From Alphaproteobacteria bacterium (lineage in GTDB: Bacteria > Pseudomonadota > Alphaproteobacteria > UBA3830), in the NCBI GenBank assembly GCA_025998595.1, contig BNWE01000047.1:1-9153 (forward strand): a stretch of DNA of 9,153 nucleotides, given 5' to 3'. Under the pieces are notes generated by a model, which ran no database searches, was not told the DNA's origin, and worked only from the letters and a program-made list of their open reading frames with translations. Within the stretch, counting starts at the first letter, position 1. The number at the start of each line of letters is the position of its first letter. Made by a program: the position numbers and the translations under genes. Shown one piece after another: positions 6,253 to 9,153 of the stretch.

Positions 6253-7113
6253 ATGAATAAAACGATATATGCGATAAAAGGAATTATATGCGCACTGTTA
6301 ATTGTGGCTATTGTTTGGTTTGTTATGCCTCCAGCGCTTTTCTTGCCATCTGACGTTGACGTAAACGAAGTCGGATTCGGAGGAAAAACACAATTACATG
6401 AGGCTATTAAGAAGAAAAAGTGTCTTGAAGATATCAAGGCTCTCTTGGGCAAAGGAGCGAATATAAACGCAACAACCGACAATGTCTATACACCATTGCA
6501 TTATGCAATCATCTTTCATAACCACAAAGATGTCGCCGAGCTTCTTCTGGCCAACGGAGCAAAAGTTAATGTAAAAGACAAGGACGGCGAAACGCCATTA
6601 CATCATGCAGTTATCTATGATCGTAAAGACGTTATCGCACTTCTTCTGGCCAAAGGGGCAGACATAAACGCGAGATCCAAAGAAGGTGAGACACCTCTGC
6701 ATTATGCAATTAGTTATTGGAGAGATGATATAGTCGAACTTCTCCTGGCCAATGGAGCCAATGTAAATGCAGTAGACAAAAGAGGTAATGCACCATTGCA
6801 TTGCACAACGCATGCGGACATTGCAAAACTTCTTTTGGACAACGAGGCAAAAGCAAATGCGAAAAATGAAAAAGGCGAAACACCATTGCATTATGCAGTT
6901 GAATTGCGTTATGCGCTTTATATATTCGACAAAGAAAGAGCGGAAGCGAAAGCTATTGAGAATTGCAAAAGAATGGTCGAACTTCTGTTAAAAAATGGCG
7001 CAAAAGTCGATGTCGTAAACTCCTATCAAGAAACGCCACTAAGTCTCGCAAAAAAGCAAAAGAACAAGGAAATTCAAGAAATATTGGAGAATGCTCTGCA
7101 AAAGGAAAGCTAA
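6253..7113 (+). CDS. Membrane-anchored ankyrin-repeat protein
   Basis: This 286-residue protein has one N-terminal hydrophobic segment (about 8-31, IICALLIVAIVWFVMPPALF), which should act as an uncleaved signal anchor or signal peptide. Ankyrin repeats follow at roughly 44-76, 77-110, 111-143, 144-176, 177-206, 207-256 and 257-282. Most carry the T-P-L-H-x-A turn and the L-L-L-x-x-G-A-x-x-N ending. Repeat 5 is a few residues short, and repeat 6 has about 17 extra residues (around 218-236) between its two helices. Ankyrin arrays bind other proteins; whether the partner is bacterial or host cannot be told. The ATG at 6253 has AGGA seven bases upstream. The gene is the only one on the plus strand, is divergent from the lipoprotein, and ends 3 bp from the convergent metallo-hydrolase gene, with no obvious terminator hairpin between them. 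Confidence 0.9.
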   Translation: MNKTIYAIKGIICALLIVAIVWFVMPPALFLPSDVDVNEVGFGGKTQLHEAIKKKKCLEDIKALLGKGANINATTDNVYTPLHYAIIFHNHKDVAELLLANGAKVNVKDKDGETPLHHAVIYDRKDVIALLLAKGADINARSKEGETPLHYAISYWRDDIVELLLANGANVNAVDKRGNAPLHCTTHADIAKLLLDNEAKANAKNEKGETPLHYAVELRYALYIFDKERAEAKAIENCKRMVELLLKNGAKVDVVNSYQETPLSLAKKQKNKEIQEILENALQKES

Positions 7114-7116
7114 AGT

Positions 7117-8433
7117 TTATTTTTTCCACCATTTTTTGAATTTTTGGTTGGTATTTTTTAGCTCAATTTTCTGTCCTATCATTGGCGTAAGAAGCTTAAA
7201 GTTTTTATTTTTCGAAAGTTCGAAAATCTTGTCGAGCGGAAAATGCCATGGATGATCTGACGACGCGAGCTTGAATTTTGCCACATGAACAGGAAGTAAG
7301 GCCTTCGCTTTCAGATCTTCTGTTGCTTTAATTGTTTCTTCAGACTGCATATGCCAACTCAAAGACTCGTTAAACTTTCCGTTTTCTAAAATGGCCAGAT
7401 CAATCCCGCCAAACTTCATTCCGATTTCAGCAAAAGTAGAGTCATAGCCGCCGTCTCCACCAATGAAAATCTTGAAGGAAGTTGGAGTTTCAATAAGAAA
7501 TGACGCCCATAACGTTTGGTTTCTTTTGATGCCACGTCTCGAATAATGTCTTGCTGGAAAGCAATGGATGCTGTAATTCTCACCAATTTTGATGTTTTCA
7601 TTCCAATCCATTTCGATAATGATCGCAGGATCAACCCCAAAGCGCTCAAGATGAGCTCCGACGCCCAAAGGACAAACGACGTTTTTAAACTTTAAGTCCA
7701 TTACTGTCTCATAATCGAGGTGATCCCAGTGATCGTGCGTTATAATAAGATAGTCTATTTCGGGAATATCTTCGGTTTTGTACACATTGGATCCCGGAAA
7801 CGCCTTCGGGAAAAACGGAAACGGAGAGGAAACTTCGCTAAAAACAGGATCCACAACAATACGCTTGCCTTCAATTTGAATAAAACATGAAGAATGTCCA
7901 AACCAAACAAGTATGTCAGCTTTCTTATCTAACGTGATAAGATCTGTTTTTTGCGATGGAATCGTTTCTGCGTTTTCTTGTTCTTTCACGAGCTTCAATA
8001 GTTGCTTGATCCTTTCCAAAGTACTCACCGATGTGTTCGGAATTAATGGACGGATATTCTGAAATTCTCCTGTGCCAGAATCATTAAGTTTATAATTCGG
8101 AGATTTTTTCATTCGTTCTAGCCGCTGAGTTCCATTTTGCCAATCTACATATGACGAACATCCAAATTTTGGAGAGAAAGCATAGGCGAAAATCGAAAAA
8201 ACGATCGCAAAGATGAGTGATCCGATAATAAAAATACCTTTTTTCATTCTTCCCAGAGGCAACTTATCAGGCGAGTTTTTAAAATTCGATTCACGGATGC
8301 AATAAATGAACGCAGTCAAAAAAACAATCGTCAATAACAAAAATAAGACAAAACGTGTAGAGTCGCACCAATTCAGAAGAAAAACTGAAATACCTACAAG
8401 TATGACACCCACTATACTATTTTTACTTTGCAT
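7117..8433 (-). CDS. Membrane-anchored metallo-beta-lactamase-fold hydrolase (NAPE-PLD/UlaG-like)
   Basis: This is a 438-residue protein. The N-terminus holds about three hydrophobic segments (about 6-20, 27-45 and 66-86). Next comes a linker with SSYVDWQNG...SPNY...F-x-N, typical of bacterial NAPE-PLD-like proteins, and then the catalytic domain from about 170. Metal ligands are visible: H-x-H-x-D-H as THDHWDH (His233, His235, Asp237, His238), His296 in PARHYSRRG, Asp327 in GGDGGYD and His383 in LPVHVAKF. VWFGHSS at 177-182 and HPWHFP at 394-399 also fit. Relatives cleave phosphodiester or lactone bonds, and NAPE-PLD releases N-acylethanolamine from membrane lipid. A membrane-lipid substrate is plausible given the anchors but unproven. 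The domain side depends on the number of true helices. The start is ATG at 8431-8433, 27 bp after the upstream gene's stop, so co-transcription is likely. Confidence 0.87.
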   Translation of the reverse strand: MQSKNSIVGVILVGISVFLLNWCDSTRFVLFLLLTIVFLTAFIYCIRESNFKNSPDKLPLGRMKKGIFIIGSLIFAIVFSIFAYAFSPKFGCSSYVDWQNGTQRLERMKKSPNYKLNDSGTGEFQNIRPLIPNTSVSTLERIKQLLKLVKEQENAETIPSQKTDLITLDKKADILVWFGHSSCFIQIEGKRIVVDPVFSEVSSPFPFFPKAFPGSNVYKTEDIPEIDYLIITHDHWDHLDYETVMDLKFKNVVCPLGVGAHLERFGVDPAIIIEMDWNENIKIGENYSIHCFPARHYSRRGIKRNQTLWASFLIETPTSFKIFIGGDGGYDSTFAEIGMKFGGIDLAILENGKFNESLSWHMQSEETIKATEDLKAKALLPVHVAKFKLASSDHPWHFPLDKIFELSKNKNFKLLTPMIGQKIELKNTNQKFKKWWKK

Positions 8434-8460
8434 TTTTGCGTATTCATTTCTACAGCGCGC

Positions 8461-8958
8461 TCATTTCAAACCATATTTCGCCGCCATGAATTTTCCATAA
8501 ACATCGTTGCCTTCTTCGAAATATACCGGATGTCCTATGTAGGAAATATATCCGACAATCTCGTCTTGCGGATCATTTTTTTTCAAAAAATACATACCTT
8601 CATTTTCCTTGCTGAGATATATAGCTTTAGTGATTCTAAAATATGTTGCATTATCACTTATGCAGGTTAATTTCTTTGTTTTCACGTATTTGCTGGGATC
8701 TGGATATAGAAAACCAAGATGTTCATATACATCATCTTGGTCTTCTTTGAAGACCGGATGTGCACAACCGCTAGAGCTTGCAAAACTTACTCCATTTTTT
8801 GTAAAAAGCGTTATCTCGTAACACCAAGGATTCGCACAACACAAAACACGCAAGATATCGGACATCTCTGTCTCCACAACACAATCGTAACGAAGTTTCA
8901 TTGGCGTATATACTGTTTTTTTGCGATTTTCACGCTCGATTTCCAATTGGCATTTCAC
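8461..8958 (-). CDS. Hypothetical cysteine-containing protein, possibly 5'-truncated
   Basis: From the GTG at 8956-8958 the protein has 165 residues. I do not recognise a family. Cysteines cluster as LCCANPWC and continue with SSGCAHP and LTCISD, which could form disulfides if the protein is exported, but no signal peptide is present. The same frame stays open upstream for another 28 codons to a TAG at 9043-9045, reading DSFIREYILDENKDKYYTED just before the GTG region. That stretch is as protein-like as the rest, yet contains no ATG, GTG or TTG; the first possible rare start is ATT at 9031-9033. Either translation starts at the GTG or the original 5' end, perhaps with a signal sequence, has been lost. 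It sits 27 bp upstream of the metallo-hydrolase gene on the same strand and is probably co-transcribed. Confidence 0.6.
   Translation of the reverse strand: MKCQLEIERENRKKTVYTPMKLRYDCVVETEMSDILRVLCCANPWCYEITLFTKNGVSFASSSGCAHPVFKEDQDDVYEHLGFLYPDPSKYVKTKKLTCISDNATYFRITKAIYLSKENEGMYFLKKNDPQDEIVGYISYIGHPVYFEEGNDVYGKFMAAKYGLK
8713..8741. repeat. 9-bp inverted repeat inside the hypothetical gene
   Basis: ACCAAGATG at 8713-8721 and CATCTTGGT at 8733-8741 are perfect inverted copies with an 11-nt spacer. On the coding strand the right part is followed by a short T run. It lies mid-gene and may be chance. Confidence 0.5.
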
Positions 8959-9038
8959 AAGTCCTGGCTGGTCTTCCGTATAATATTTATCTTTATTCTC
9001 ATCTAAAATATACTCGCGGATGAAGGAATCAATTACGA

Positions 9039-9052
9039 CCTGCTAAAGCAGG
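9039..9052. repeat. Small perfect hairpin CCTGCTAAAGCAGG
   Basis: The arms CCTGC and GCAGG enclose TAAA; the pairing can extend to six bases. It lies between the end of the right-edge reading frame and the truncated-looking hypothetical gene, and supplies the TAG that closes that frame. There is no T tract on the minus strand, so it is a poor intrinsic terminator. It resembles the small hairpins at IS200/IS605 element ends, but nothing else of such an element is visible. Confidence 0.5.
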
Positions 9053-9095
9053 AGGTATGCTAAGAATCTGAAGATACGCTGAATGCGGATAAATC

Positions 9096-9153
9096 CTACT
9101 TTTCGTCCCATACCTTGAATTCATTTGGCCCATCACTTTGGTTTTCTATGTAT
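9096..9153 (-). CDS. Possible C-terminal end of an unidentified gene (runs off the window)
   Basis: One minus-strand frame reads YIENQSDGPNEFKVWDEK and ends in TAG at 9096-9098. Its composition is that of an ordinary soluble or exported protein end and it is followed by non-coding-looking sequence with a hairpin. Eighteen residues are too few to assign a family, and another minus-strand frame is also open across here, so this call is tentative. Confidence 0.35.
   Translation of the reverse strand, partial: YIENQSDGPNEFKVWDEK

Noticed and set aside
6598..6891. Minus-strand 97-codon frame
   Set aside because: It is opposite the ankyrin repeats and its apparent internal repetition only mirrors the repeated ankyrin codons.
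6400..7100. Regularly spaced similar DNA segments, considered as a CRISPR or tandem DNA array
   Set aside because: The roughly 99-bp periodicity is the coding of 33-residue ankyrin repeats; there are no identical short repeats with unique spacers.
9021..9153. IS200/IS605 transposon end
   Set aside because: Only one small hairpin fits; no TnpA or TnpB reading frame or second end is visible in the window.

Overview
This is a bacterial window of moderately AT-rich DNA with densely packed genes, mostly on the minus strand, and weak Shine-Dalgarno sequences. The organism cannot be named from the sequence. Lipobox and multi-spanning membrane proteins, an ankyrin-repeat protein and small palindromic repeats that run into coding regions would suit a host-associated bacterium, but that is only an inference.

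Left part (1-4407, minus strand). Five genes form one compact unit, read right to left: a UbiA-family prenyltransferase, a radical SAM enzyme with a SPASM-like cysteine-rich C-terminus, a diacylglycerol-kinase-family lipid kinase, a ThiL/PurM-like (AIR synthase-related) protein, and an Old Yellow Enzyme-type flavin oxidoreductase that runs off the window's left edge. Three of the four junctions overlap (14, 4 and 17 nt), which suggests translational coupling. The combination looks like a biosynthetic operon for a modified prenylated compound or lipid. I cannot match it to a named pathway. The exception is the radical SAM/lipid kinase junction, which carries repeat DNA that supplies the last codons of one protein and the extra N-terminus of the other.

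Middle (4550-6252). A 454-residue lipoprotein of unknown function (minus) and a membrane-anchored ankyrin-repeat protein (plus) are divergent. The 338-bp gap between them holds a 135-bp MITE-like element with imperfect terminal inverted repeats and a 4-bp flanking direct repeat (AATC). Its core shares two hairpin sequences with the repeat inside the operon. In the shared hairpins most base changes keep the pairing.

Right part (7117-9153, minus strand). A membrane-anchored metallo-beta-lactamase-fold hydrolase of the NAPE-PLD/UlaG type converges on the ankyrin gene with only a 3-bp gap. Upstream of it lies a cysteine-containing hypothetical gene that lacks a standard start codon for its full open frame, then a small hairpin, then what may be the last codons of another gene.

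The strongest candidates for something undescribed are the five-gene operon and the family of structured palindromic elements.
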